Assembly: GCA_030998225.1 (NCBI GenBank)
Contig: JAPYXD010000755.1
Span: forward strand, 1,860,001-1,924,000
Length of the DNA: 64,000 bases
Direction: 5' to 3'
From: Diplolepis rosae
Lineage: Eukaryota; Arthropoda; Insecta; Hymenoptera; Diplolepididae
Below, piece after piece: positions 11,611 through 22,408 of this stretch. The position numbers were made by a program, and so were the translations under genes. Under the pieces are notes generated by a model, which was not told the DNA's origin, did no database searches, and worked only from the letters and a program-made list of their open reading frames with translations. How positions within the stretch are numbered: position 1 is the stretch's first letter; every line of letters starts with the position of its first letter.

Positions 11611-11786
11611 ACTTTTTCGGAGATTGTTTTAAATTTTATTGTTTAAATATAAAAATGAATTCATTTACACAAATCCGGCTTGTATTTCGTATAATAATCT
11701 ATACATAATTTACATGGATGCAGCATAGTATTAGTCATGTTTCTGTATTTTAATACTCAGTAATGACACACCTGTTTTATCATTTC
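11611..11786. repeat. Left member of a ~175-bp inverted pair
   Basis: Reverse complement of 13,584-13,761 with few differences: CTTTTTCGGAGATTGT at one end, CACCTGTTTTATCATTTCC at the other. The pair brackets the non-LTR element. Confidence 0.8.
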
Positions 11787-11837
11787 CTGTAATAACAATT
11801 ATATTATTCATATGAGTTTTATTCTCTTCACATTATA

Positions 11838-13500
11838 TTTTTTTTTTTTTTTTTGGTGAGGAGGAAAAATGGCAAAATCTTTTATAGACGTTGTACAGGA
11901 CTCTCCTAGGACGGGTCTAGGCATACCTGTTAAAACCAAAAAACCCCCTCTCTCGAACCAATACACCACCCGCGGAACCGCCTTTCGGCTTTAAACTTCA
12001 CGGGTGGTTGGTTCCATTAAAGTCGCGTACGACTCATCCGTCATCCGTTCGCTCGGAACTTCCACCCGCGGCCACACGCCCACTAGGATAACCGACTAGC
12101 CGCGCCACCCAGGGGAGAAACAAACAGATTCCTCCCCCGAACGACGCGGACAGTCAAGTCTACCCGAGACGCAGGACCGCGGGTGCCGGCCCCGATGCGA
12201 TTTCTACTGGCCCTCCCCGTTGTTTCGCTCTCGACGCCCATCAAGTTCTCTCGTCTTCATCACAAGTGTGACGAATGACTCGATGAGCGTCCAGAACCGT
12301 TCAGACTGGAGCATGAGGGGGACCATCGTGTCAGGAGTAAGTTCGGAACCCACCGCCTGACCGAGGACCTCCCTAGCCACACCCCATTTTGCGCAGACGA
12401 AGAGTGCGTGCTCTGCGTTATCCACCGGGGAATCGCAGTAGCAACACGTCTCCTCGTCTCTCTTCTTAAAGCGCCTCAGGTACGCGTTCAAACAGCCATG
12501 GCCCGAGAGCGCTTGTGCCAAGTAAAAGCCGACTTCCCCGTGCTTTCTGTTCAGCCAGGTGGCGAGCTCTGGGATCAGGCGGTAGGTCTATCTCCCTGTC
12601 TGCTCACCATGCCATCTCATCTGCCATTTCTCGACGAGTCTGCGCCTTCCATCCTTGCGGATGGCCTCCTTCGCGCGAGCGATTTCCTGCAGGTCGGCGC
12701 AGGTAAGCTCCTTGCGAAGCTGAAAGGTTTCCTGCCTTTCCTCCGCCAATAAATCTATTGGCGGGACGCTCGCCAGGACCAGCACAGCGCTCGTCGAGAT
12801 AGTTCTATATGCCGAAACTATTCTCAGCGCGACAAGTCTCTGCGCCGAGAACAGCTTCTTCTGGATAGCATGGTTTTGCAAGGCATTGGCCCAGACCGGA
12901 GCTGCATAAAGCAGCTTCGAATGGACCACGCTCGCCACCAATCTTCTTTTCGCTTCCCTGGGTCCACCAATGTTTGGCATAAGCCGGGCCAACTTTGCTC
13001 CACATTGGATGGCTTTGGCGGCTGCGATCTTTAGGTGTTCGCCAAAGCTAAGCCTACGATCCAGCTGCACCCCCAGGTACTTAATGCTTGTTTTCCACTC
13101 GACTTCATGCTCTCCGAGAACGATCTTCGGGTATTGGAAGGATCTCCTGTCCGTAACGATCAAAGCCTCGGTTTTCTCAGGGGCCATTTTAAGACCTCTG
13201 CCATCCAACCAGCGCTTCGCTCGCCACAGACTTTCATTGATCCTCAGCTCTAGGATTCCGACGTCGTCAGCGGCGCACACGACAAGTGCGTCATCCGCGA
13301 AGCCGACGATGCTCGTTCCAGCAGGCAGGTCCATGCGCAGGAAATCGTCGTACATGACGTTCCAAACGAGTGGACCCACCCGCGACCCTTGAGGAGCGCC
13401 ACATGTCATCTCTTCTTTGAGAGACCATTTGTCGCCCTCGTAAATCACCCGCCTGTCGCTCAAATATCTTTCTTAATCCTAAGCTTACAAATTTTTGCCA
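11838..13500 (-). mobile_element. 5'-truncated R1-like non-LTR retrotransposon
   Basis: A minus-strand element whose poly(A) tail is the T run at 11,838-11,854. It is GC-rich compared with its surroundings. The 3' UTR occupies about 11,855-12,200; the coding part reaches about 13,470, where the open frame is lost, so the element lacks its 5' half. A second copy of the same family lies at 49,579-50,495. No target duplication could be identified for this copy. Confidence 0.8.
12204..13463 (-). pseudogene. Non-LTR reverse transcriptase, C-terminal half
   Basis: The main frame, 13463-12588 (291 codons), contains CGAPQGSRVGPLVWN (RT block before the active site), GFADDALVV (catalytic FADD box), GLKMAPEKTEALIV and IKYLGVQLD, in the order usual for the R1/I group. 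After a frameshift between 12,588 and 12,521 the reading continues in 12521-12204 with GHGCLNAYL and a C-terminal zinc motif, CCYCDSPVDNAEHALFVC. The endonuclease domain and ORF1 are missing. The catalytic Asp pair is intact, but the protein is truncated and out of frame. Confidence 0.85.
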
Positions 13501-13507
13501 TAACGAA

Positions 13508-13572
13508 GACACATAATTAAATAAAATAATTGTTTAATTAAATTAAACAATTGTTTGATTTAATTATGTGTC
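13508..13572. repeat. 65-bp AT-rich palindrome
   Basis: GACACATAATTAAAT... mirrored as ...ATTTAATTATGTGTC, centred on an AATTAAATTAAAC core. It lies immediately beyond the truncated 5' end of the non-LTR element. Confidence 0.75.
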
Positions 13573-13583
13573 GTCGTTATTAC

Positions 13584-13761
13584 TGAAAATGATAAAACAG
13601 GTGTGTCATTACTGAGTATTAAAATACAAAAACATGGCTAATACTATGCTGCATTCATGTAAATTATGTATAGATTATTATACGAAATACAAGTCAGATT
13701 TGTGTAAATAAATTCATTATTATATTTAAACAATAAAATTCAACACAATCTCCGAAAAAGT
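13584..13761. repeat. Right member of the ~175-bp inverted pair
   Basis: See 11,611-11,786. With the retrotransposon removed, the two arms would form a hairpin element of roughly 0.5 kb. Confidence 0.8.
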
Positions 13762-14773
13762 AGGTGGAAATAGAAAGAAACCTTCGAGAATACTCAATCG
13801 GTTGAAACTTTCTGGCGCTCATGCTCCAAGCGCTCCACGTGATCGCTCAGCGTTACGTGACAGTTTTTTTTAACTCGGCACTGTTTCTTTGTTTATGAAT
13901 ATAATTGCGTGAAAATTGACAAGAAACTTCCTTGAACCCTAAGGAACAATCGCCCTGCTGGAAGTTTTCTGAGTCCCCAAATTTCCTCGACTCTTTCTTC
14001 ACGAGAACGTTGCAGCGCACAAGTTGCGGAGGCCCTGAGTTTGTTATCAAATATTTTATAAAAAATAGTGATTTTGATTTTTTTTTTAAACTCGACGGCT
14101 CCGCTAGAGTCATCGAAATAAAATGGTGAATGTTTCGAATCATTTTATTGTGAATCGAGCGAGTAATCGCGAGTTATATTTTAAAAAACATTGATTTATG
14201 GTCTATGCAAAAACGACGTTTTTAATTTTATTTCAAAAACTATTTGTCGAATAAAAAAATTTCAAATGAGAAAAAATTGAACCTCAATGCGAAGAGCAAT
14301 CACATATTTTTTATTTCGAATTTTTATGCATTTCAACTTTTTATTGATTATCGGGAAAGTACTGTCCAGTTCAAGCGTCGCGTCCCCTTATCCGATCCGG
14401 GCATTGAATTAGTCAAGTAAGAGATTCTGAACCAACGACGTACTTCCTCAAAGATTATCAAAATAAACCTATATCTAGTAGCTTTTATGAACAGGAATTA
14501 AGCAAAGCTAAGAATCCCAATATTTATTTGCATGCAAAATTATATTTAATTAACAAAATTTTAACCAATATTTCGAATACTAGACAAATTCTTTACAACT
14601 TCTTCACATAATTTTTTTAAGTGAAAAGTAATTATGTCTAAAAATGAAGCTTACACATGCTGTGAGAAAAAGGACCTCCGGTCTATGTAACTTAAAAGTC
14701 ATTTTCTTGTTGAAAGTAAATAGGGAATGACTCCTAAGTTATAAGGACCTAACTTACTTTTTCTCAGAGCGCG
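13762..14773. other. AT-rich sequence, no gene recognised
   Basis: The frame at 13853-14143 (minus) and its plus-strand shadow show no motif. Near 14,664-14,768 a TGAGAAAAAG / CTTTTTCTCA pair forms a weak inverted repeat. Confidence 0.45.
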
Positions 14774-15078
14774 TCACACATGTGAAAAATTAACACACTT
14801 TTTTAACAATCTTTTCAAAACTTGAGAATAATTTTTTTTTGTTGATTTGAATGATGGCAATTCTTCGAGATGTTGTTTGACGCAAAGACTCAATTCACTA
14901 AGGATCAGAAACGTTGATTCATTCATTGTAAAGGGATGTGGTAATAATGATATGCTAAGTACACGTTCCATTGACTTCAAGCGCTGCTTGTTTAAAACGA
15001 TGAATTGGAGAAGAAGTGTCTGACATTTGATTATCTGGATGTTCAGTTCATTGTGGAAAAAAGTATTATTTCTTTTAA
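14774..15078 (-). pseudogene. 3' half of an ORF interrupted by the piggyBac element
   Basis: A minus-strand frame entering from the piggyBac left border (TTAA, 15075-15078) and ending at 14774. If the piggyBac and one TTAA copy are removed, this frame joins without shift to the frame at 26,937-26,751, giving a 492-nt open frame (163 codons and a stop). The protein is leucine- and lysine-rich; I do not recognise it. It may be host sequence or part of an older transposon. Confidence 0.5.
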
Positions 15079-15329
15079 CCCTTTCAAGGGCGGGCGCCAC
15101 TATCGTGGCGCCTTATTTTTTCTCAGTTTTTCCTTTACAGCTTCAATAGCTTGAGCTCTAAGGCGCTCTAATCTTTTCTTGTCAAACACTAAATGCTTAG
15201 GGAATAGGTTTCTGAGCTGAAAATTTAGAGTAGCACTGTACACAATTAGTTATAAACACTTGATAATGAAAAAATGTAAAGATTTTAAATTAAATTCGGT
15301 TATGAAGTCATTTTACACGCAAATTTACT

Positions 15330-15481
15330 GATATTTGGTATGCGGGCGTTTTAAAGGTCGCTGATTACGAATCCAGTATCATATTTTGAAAATTCAAAAT
15401 GGCGCACCCAATATAGCGGCCTGTTCGTAAGAAAAATTAGTAAAATTCAATGATTTTAGCTGTTATTACCCGTATATGGGT
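15330..15481 (+). repeat. piggyBac left subterminal repeat (part 1)
   Basis: One unit of the array: GGTCGCTGATTACGAATC, then TTTTGAAAATTCAAAATGGCG, then TATAGCGGC, ending CCGTATATGGG. The array is cut here by the Ty3/gypsy insertion and resumes at 24,034. Confidence 0.75.
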
Positions 15482-15691
15482 TGTAACGGAGTTACACCAG
15501 TGCCCCGTGGGGAAACAGCCCTGCGACAGGAATTCGGGGAATAGTGGAACTTAGTGATGGACCACCCGTACTGTTCATCGGATCATTGTGAGTTTAAAAT
15601 AAAGGGTTTTAGTGCGAATAAGCGCGGTTATTTAGTGCACCTATCTCGGCCTCCCCTCCTTCCCGTCCTTTAGTGAGCAGCCTCCGTTGCA
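15482..15691 (+). repeat. 5' LTR of Ty3/gypsy copy 1
   Basis: 210 bp, TG...CA, with an AATAAA near 15,599. Compared with the 3' LTR it lacks roughly 170 bp between AATTCGGGGA and ATAGTGGAAC, so this LTR has an internal deletion. Confidence 0.85.
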
Positions 15692-15916
15692 AACTTGACG
15701 TCCAAACAAAGTAACACAAGAAGTCTTGCAGCCGAGAAAGCACTTATAACAGTAAAAAATTGCCAAGTGATAAATAAAGTGAGTAATGGAAAATTCAGTG
15801 AGTAAATGATGAAAGTGACCAAAAAATAAATAAGAGGAATAGCAGACATAACGAGTGAGTACGATGGAAATAGATTAATGAAATGAAGGTCAGGAAAAAT
15901 AAAGAAGAACTGAAAA

Positions 15917-18347
15917 ATGGCCAATAAAAATGAAATAGGCGAAAATGAACAAATAAAGGAGATAGAGTTGGAAAACAAATTGTCGAAGAGTAAATTAAAG
16001 GGGGAAGAGAGCGAAAATAGAGAAATAGCGAGAAATAATAAAAGAGAGGTAGAATTATTAGAAATAAGAAATAAAAAGGTAGAATTAGGGAAAGATAGAA
16101 TAATAGAAGTAGAGATTAGAGAGAGACAGCGTGCCTACGAAGCGGGTACAATACCCAAAGGTACAATCCCTAGCGAACTGGCTGAACGGTAGCTTTACGC
16201 TGTACCGTAAAGCTATCGTAAAGCTATCGTAAAGCTATCGTAAAGTAGCATTATAACTCATGAATGAGGCAAAATAAACATTCAACATGTTTTCATCCTT
16301 ATTCTACGTTGAAAATAACGTTAACTGGTAATTGAAATATGCAATAATTTTATTTATTCACGCTAAAAATAAAAAAAAACATAATACCTGTCATTGAAGG
16401 CAGTGCAGTGGTTCACCTTTTGTGGAACTTCTCCGTTAAAGTTGACCATTGGTTGGAGTGAGACACAACTATACTTTCGTCTCACTCTAACAAATATTCA
16501 ATCCTGACGGTGAAGACATGGAAAGTGATGAACCACTGCACTGCCTTGAATGACAGGTATTATGTTTTTTTCAATTTTTAGCGTAAATAAATAAAATTAT
16601 TGCATATTTCAATTACCAGTTAACGTTATTTTCAACGTAGAATAAGGATAACAACATTTTGAATGTTTATTTTGCCTCATTCATGAGTTATAATGCTACT
16701 TTACGATAGCTTTACGATAGCTTTACGATAGCTTTACGGTACAGCGTAAAGCTACCGTTCAGCCAGTTCGCTAGGGATACGTAGCATAGAGACAATTTCA
16801 AGACCACGTGACAAAGACGGACAAAGTAAGAGCATGCTACACGGGCACAAAAAAGGCACAGACATAATGAACAGTACACACAAAGGCATGCTGTCTCCAA
16901 ACACGGAAAACACAGTAAGTTATTGGCAGATATTAGAAGAAGAAAGCGTAGATTTAGATAGAATTAAATTGCGGGAAACAGAATTGAATTACTTAAAGAG
17001 GGAACGTAAAGTAAGAGAAATGGAAATGGAAAAATTAGGAAAAGAAAGGTTAGAAATCAAAAGAATAATTGAAGAAAAGTTAGAAAGGGATAAATTAGAG
17101 CGAGTCGAACTATACGATAACCAAAGTAGAGAGGATAACAATCTAAGCGGTGAAAACATACAGGACGACGAATTACAAGCAATGCGAGCATCGCTCTTCC
17201 CATTCGGAATGGTCCAAACACCTTTCCAAATCATGTTAAATTGGCCCGTTAAATTTGGAAACAATACAGATGACAGTCCAACAATTTTTTTAAATAACTT
17301 GTTAAGTTTTGAAAGGGGATACAAAATCAACGATCAAGATAGCTTAGAAAATTTAGACGCCGTATTGATAGGAGAGGCTCAAAGTTGGTACCAAGTAAAT
17401 AAAAGAAATTGGCATAACTTGGAAAATTTCATACAAGAATTCAAACAAGTCTATTTAAATGAAAAATACCTAGAAGTAATCCACAACAAAATAAAATTTT
17501 GCAATCAAAAGAAAAACCAAGAAATTCACAGTTTTATAATAGAAATGAGGCAGTTATTTGAGAAATTAGAACCACTCGCCAGCTTGGGATGGCAATTAAA
17601 AAAGTTTACGAGAATTTAAGACTCGAATATAAAATTTACATTACAAAAAATTCACTTAAAAAATGTACAGAATTAGAAATAGTAGGAAGAGAGTGGGAAG
17701 CTGAAATAGAAAAATCAAGAATAAAAGGACAACAAATTAAAATAATAGAACATGACGGAAACGATAGATATTATACAAAAGAAAGAAAAGAAGAAGATAG
17801 AAATCGGGAACAAAAGCATAGTCAAGGCTATGAAAATAATTATGAAAGACAGAATAATTTTAAGCGTGAATTACAAAACACACAGTATAGATCACAATTC
17901 CATCCAAGGTACGCTAACAATGGCACAAGATATTTTTATAACAACCAAAAAAGTCAAAACACATACCCACGGACTCGAGATAATAATGGATTCCTAAACA
18001 GAACGAAGTTTAACTATAACCGTAGTTTCAGATACCCAAATCCAAACAAATGGTTTGGAAGAAAGGAAAAACAAATATCTGAAGACAGCAACAGACAACA
18101 AATAGAAGGTATCCCAAAATGGCTAGACCTAACATATAACGCGAAAGACGATAACCAAAAAGGAAAGAATAATAGAAAATTTGAACTTAATCCAAGTGCA
18201 CCAGAGTACATCGTGTCAAGGAAACAAAACGAAGAGAACGAAAATAGTACAGTACAACAACCAATAAAATGTTATAATTGCGGGGGTAAAGGACATATGC
18301 GACGGGACTGTTGGTACAGTCAGGGAAACGCAAACGAAGGCTATTAG
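15917..18347 (+). pseudogene. gag: gag polyprotein of Ty3/gypsy copy 1
   Basis: Gag, the structural protein of the particle, in three pieces. The Lys/Glu-rich N-terminus (15917-16167) is broken by a foldback MITE. 16834-17619 has a long charged coiled coil followed by a capsid-like region (LNWPVKFGNN, ...GEAQSWYQ...). After a frameshift near 17,588, 17589-18347 carries an Asn/Gln/Arg-rich stretch and a CCHC zinc knuckle, CYNCGGKGHMRRDC. The frame ends in a TAG at 18345, just downstream of a -1 frameshift signal. Confidence 0.85.
16168..16776. mobile_element. Foldback MITE with tandem 11-mers in its arms
   Basis: 609 bp, ends CCCTAGCGAACTGGCTGAAC and its exact complement, arms about 250 bp each. 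Near each tip the motif CGTAAAGCTAT is repeated 3-4 times in tandem. An AT precedes the left end and follows the right end (16166-16167, 16777-16778). Comparison with the uninterrupted sequence of copy 2 near 34,980-35,000 supports a clean insertion with one extra AT. Non-coding. Confidence 0.85.
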
Positions 18348-18362
18348 GGGCGAGTAGTAGCC
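18323..18362 (+). promoter_or_regulatory. -1 ribosomal frameshift signal (gag to pro)
   Basis: Slippery heptamer G GGA AAC at 18323-18329 in the gag reading frame, a 9-nt spacer, then an 8-bp stem GGCTATTA/TAGTAGCC with loop GGGGCGAG (18339-18362). A -1 slip enters exactly the protease frame. The same arrangement is kept in copy 2 (36,089-36,128). Confidence 0.75.
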
Positions 18363-18535
18363 AACGTAAATACCAAACCATATCGCTCGAATATATCGAA
18401 GCGGACAGCGACAGCCTAAACGAAACTAGATTTCACGTAATAATTAAGTGGAAAGACACAAAATATAAAATGTTAGTAGACGCAGGGGCAACCCACTCCT
18501 ATATTAGCAAACAATGTTTTAAACAAATGAAGTAA
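18353..18535 (+). pseudogene. Retropepsin-like protease, copy 1
   Basis: Aspartic protease of the pol polyprotein, in the -1 frame relative to gag. Active-site region reads LVDAGATHSYI, with DAG where the family has DTG; copy 2 keeps DTG. The frame ends in a stop at 18533, and 18,536-18,918 continues with several stops, including a recognisable GILGT-like segment. Confidence 0.7.
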
Positions 18536-18918
18536 TTAGATTACGAAGTTGAGAAACCAAATAATGACACGATAATAGTAGAAAACGGCCAGCAATCACA
18601 AATAATAGGACAAGTATTGATTCCTATTGAAATGGGTCATATTAAAAAATATTTGCTATTTAGACTGGTACCTGAACTAAGATCTATAGGAATCCTAGGA
18701 ACAGCCATGATGGAAAGGCTAGGATTAAAATTAGACTTTGAATAGAAAATTTAGTGTCTACCAGAAAAGCCACAAATTAGATATTGAGCGAAAGAAAAGA
18801 AAGAGGAAACGAAAAATGCGAAGGAATAATAGAACTAAACGACAACTAAGGACAGCAATTAAGAAAATTAATCGATTGAAAGGTTAAGAAAACAGGAATA
18901 AAACTAGAACCCACACAT

Positions 18919-20757
18919 ATGACAAAACACAAAATAGATGTACAAGGCCACGAACCAATCAAACAAAGATATTACCACGTCTCGCCCAAAGTAAGAGAGT
19001 ATATCTACGAGGAAATAGATAAAATGTTGGAAAAGGACGTAATCGAACCCTCGAATAGCGACTGGTCAAACCCGGTAGTTATGATCAAGAAACCAAACGG
19101 AAAATATAGATTCTGCTTAGATATTAGAAAGGTAAATAAAATAACGAAAAAAGACTTGTACCCAATACCAATCATGGCAGAAATTTCAGATGCATTAAGG
19201 TCAGCAAAATACATATCAAAAATTGATCTTCGCTCAACATACCACCAAATACCACTAGAAGAAGAATCAAGAAAAATAACAGCATTCACAGTACCAGGAA
19301 AAGGAATGTATCAATTTAAAAAAATGCCATTCGGATTATCAAACGCTCCAGCTACATTCGAGCGCTTAATGGATAAAATAATAACACCAGACTTGAAACC
19401 TAATGTATTCTGCCACCTCGATGACATAATTATAGTAACGGAAAGCTTCGAAGAACATTTAAAAAATTTAGAAATAGTCATAGGAAAAATAAACCAAGCA
19501 GGATTAACGATAAATCTAGAAAAATGCGAATTTGGATGCTCGGAAGTAAAATACTTGGGATTCATAGTATACGAAAAAGGACTACTGATGGACGAAGATA
19601 AAATAAAATCCATCCTACAATTCCCAACACCGAAAAATGTGAAACAGTTACAAAGAATCATAGGAATGACGTCGTGGTACAGAAGATTCATACCCAAATT
19701 CTCAGAAATAATGGAACCCCTACACACGTTACTGAAAAAAGGAGTAGAATGGAAATGGAACGCAAAACAAGAACAAGCTTTGGAGAAAATTAAAAAATTA
19801 CTAACAACAGGACCAATACCAGCATGTCCTAATTTTCACCATCCATTTCAACTCGAAACTGACGCAAGTGGCACGGGACTAGGAGCCGCGTTAACTCAAA
19901 ACATAGATAACAATAACCACGTGATAGCATTCGCAAGTAGAAGCCTCAACGAAGCAGAGAGAAAATATTCAACATCAGAAAAAGAATGCCTAGCAGTAGT
20001 ATGGGCAATATGTAAATTCAGGCCTTACTTATAAGGATATACCTTTAAAGTTATAACAGACCATATTGCCTTAAAATGGTTACATAATTTGAAAAACCCA
20101 ACTGAATGATTGGCAAGATGGGCACTGGAGTTACTAGAATACGACTACGAAATCATATACAGGAAAGGCTCCTTAAATTACGCACCAGATGCATTATCAA
20201 GAACAGGCGCAAAGTTAGACTCTGTAGCAAGTACGTTATCAATGGCAAAGGAAAAAGAAAAAGAGAAAAGCAAAGAAATTAACGACGAATGGTATAATCA
20301 CAAACTAATGCAAATAAAGAAAAAACTAGCGGAAAACCCAAACTGGTGAATAAGAGATAAACAACTATATTTCTTCAGACCAGACCCGTTAAAATCAAGT
20401 CTAGACCTAGATAGCAATCCATGGAAGTTAACAATATCGAAGGAATTAAGAGAGTAAGTGTTAAGAGAAAACCACGATAGTAAACAGGCAGGATACTTGG
20501 GTATGGAAAAAACATACGCAAGAATCGCATAGAACTATTCTTGGCCAGGAATGTATTCAGAAACATTGAAATACGTAAAAGAATGCGACACATGCCAAAG
20601 AATTAAACCTAAAATTAACAACCAAGTGGGACTATTAGGAAAAAGAATAATTGAAGAACCATGGACAGTAGTGGCGGCAGATATAGTAGGCCCACTACCG
20701 AGATCAAAGTCAAAAAATCAATATATACTGGTTTTTGTAGATATGTATGTTCATTAA
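18919..20757 (+). pseudogene. pol: Reverse transcriptase/RNase H and integrase zinc finger, copy 1
   Basis: The longest open piece, 18919-20034 (371 codons), holds the RT domain: IEPSNSDWSNPVV, KKPNGKYRFCLDIRKVN, MPFGLSNAPATFERLM, the active site FCHLDDIIIV (both Asp present, His in place of the usual Tyr), and the connection/RNase H start (LETDASGTGLGAAL). A TAA at 20032 interrupts RNase H, which continues to 20,349 (YAPDALSRT). After more stops, 20551-20757 has the integrase CDTCQ zinc motif and ADIVGPLPRS with the first catalytic Asp. Confidence 0.85.
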
Positions 20758-21331
20758 ATGGGTGAAAATGATCCCGGTAAAGAACAACCTAGCAACAACG
20801 ATAGAAAATGAATTCCACAGAAAAATCATAGCAAAATGGGGAACACCAAGAATCCTGTTTACGGATAACGGTAAGGAGTTCGTAAACAGAATCATGGTAA
20901 AAATAACACAAAATTTCGGAATACGACATTCGAAAACACCACGATACCATCCACAATCAAACCCGACAGAAAGGTGCAACAGATCAATAAAAACGGCAAT
21001 AAAAGCATACTTAGAAAAAGATCACAAGGAATAGGATAAAAATTTATATGACCTACAATTCGCGTTAAATACAAGTAAATACGCGTCAACAGGTTTCAAA
21101 CCAGAATTTCTAAACTTTGGAAGGGAATTGGAACCAATTCTAACGTTAAACAAAGATTCAATAAGCATAGAGAAAATAGAATCGCAAGAAGTAGGGAAGT
21201 GGGTAGAGAGACTAAACAGCTTGAAAATAGTAAAAGACGAGGTACAGAAAAATATAGAATTAGCAAATGAAATACGGGCAAAATATTGTAACTTAGGACG
21301 TAAACCAATTAGCTACGAGATTGGGGAATAG
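20747..21331 (+). pseudogene. Integrase core and C-terminus, copy 1
   Basis: Continues integrase after a frameshift near 20,750: FTDNGKEFVNR (second Asp) and PQSNPTERCNRS (Glu). A stop after residue 95 is followed by the C-terminal part (21128-21331), which ends at ISYEIGE then TAG. Copy 2 keeps this region open, which helps alignment. Confidence 0.8.
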
Positions 21332-21404
21332 GTACCAAGAAGCGAAAAGACGTTGTTAAAAAACCGATACAAAGATACAACAGAAATAACTATGTTAACA
21401 GGGT

Positions 21405-22109
21405 ATGGAGCAGCGGCCGAAACTTAAATGTGGGCAGTGCTACAGGGAGATTACAGTCGCGGAATCCCTGAAGCACAGGTGCCCAAAACTACTGGATCTT
21501 CTCCAGGCCCCGCTAACCCCAGAGACGTTGGAAGAAAAAAAAGAGAGGAAGAAAGAAATACAAAGAAGAGAGTCAGCAAAAAATGAAATAGAATTAAAAA
21601 ACGAATTCAAAAGAATACAAAGAGAGGAAAAAGAGAAACAGGAAGGACAGAAGCCCAAGGACAAGAAGAGAAAAACAATGGGACAAGAAATCTTGGAAAT
21701 AATCAAAGAAACGAGAGAGAAATGGGGAATAAGAAGTTACGACGAGGAAAGACAAGACCTGGAAGAAAGAAGAGAACAAGAAAAAGACTTCTTAAAGTGG
21801 AAAAAAGAAAAACTACAAAGAATATACATCAATGAAATAGAAGAAGAAGACAAGAAAAGAGAACGAGAAAAAAAGGAAAGAGAATGGAACAAACAAAGAA
21901 AAGAACTGAGAAGATGGGAAGAAAAACAAGAGCAGGAAAGGAGAGCCTGGAAGAAAGAAAGGAAAAGAGAGAAAGAAGAGAAAATAATGTTTCAATGTTT
22001 AGAAATAGGTAGACTATTCGATTTCAGGCACGGCAATGGAAGGCATCGGGACGTGGGAGTGAAGGTTCTGCGAAAAAAGAGTACCGAAAGAATTATATAT
22101 ATTCCATGA
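21405..22109 (+). CDS. Extra ORF after integrase: zinc finger plus charged coiled coil
   Basis: A 234-codon open frame downstream of integrase. Near the N-terminus is a Cys/His cluster, CGQCYREITVAESLKHRCP (C-x2-C-x11-H-x-C), then roughly 170 residues rich in Glu, Lys and Arg that must be a long helix or coiled coil (EEKKERKKEIQRRES, KETREKWGIRSYDEERQ). No transmembrane segment, so it is not an envelope. Copy 2 keeps the same Cys/His spacing and the KETREKWGIRSYDEE block. I know no named domain for it. A further Lys-rich frame follows at 22198-22380. Confidence 0.6.
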   Translation: MEQRPKLKCGQCYREITVAESLKHRCPKLLDLLQAPLTPETLEEKKERKKEIQRRESAKNEIELKNEFKRIQREEKEKQEGQKPKDKKRKTMGQEILEIIKETREKWGIRSYDEERQDLEERREQEKDFLKWKKEKLQRIYINEIEEEDKKREREKKEREWNKQRKELRRWEEKQEQERRAWKKERKREKEEKIMFQCLEIGRLFDFRHGNGRHRDVGVKVLRKKSTERIIYIP

Positions 22110-22390
22110 CACTTTCTGCGAGAAAACACCAAACAGGGTTACAAACTACCGTACAACACCAAACAGCACGAAAACCAAATATATAAGGGGAGGATGGATG
22201 GAAATAAGTAAAAAATTCAAGAAAATCACAGAAATAAGCGTGGAAAAGGAAACAAACCCAGTAAGCAAAAACAGCCAGAATAGGGAACACACATACATTA
22301 CACTAGACATTGAAACGAACCCAATCTGGCTAGAATTCGACAAAGAGATACAAAAAACAAGAAAAGAAACAAGGAAATAAACCACAGCCC

Positions 22391-22408
22391 GGTTGGGGGG
22401 AAGTGGGT
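22391..22408 (+). promoter_or_regulatory. Polypurine tract, copy 1
   Basis: GGTTGGGGGGAAGTGGGT directly before the 3' LTR, the expected place for the plus-strand primer. Copy 2 has ATTAGGGGGAGGGGGGT at the same place. Confidence 0.7.

Noticed and set aside
12408..13392. Plus-strand ORFs in the GC-rich 12-13 kb segment
   Set aside because: Shadows of the minus-strand non-LTR RT, which has the conserved motifs.
16206..16246. Short direct repeats suggestive of a CRISPR array
   Set aside because: The 11-bp units are back to back without spacers, lie in the arms of a foldback element, and the DNA is eukaryotic.
19005..19727. Minus-strand ORFs across the RT region
   Set aside because: Antisense shadows of the plus-strand pol frame; the same happens at 36,352-37,434 and 37,968-38,528.
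21440..22385. Hydrophobic minus-strand ORFs suggesting membrane proteins
   Set aside because: They are complements of the Lys/Glu-rich ORF; AAR/GAR codons read backwards give Phe/Leu/Ser. The same applies at 39,016-39,496.
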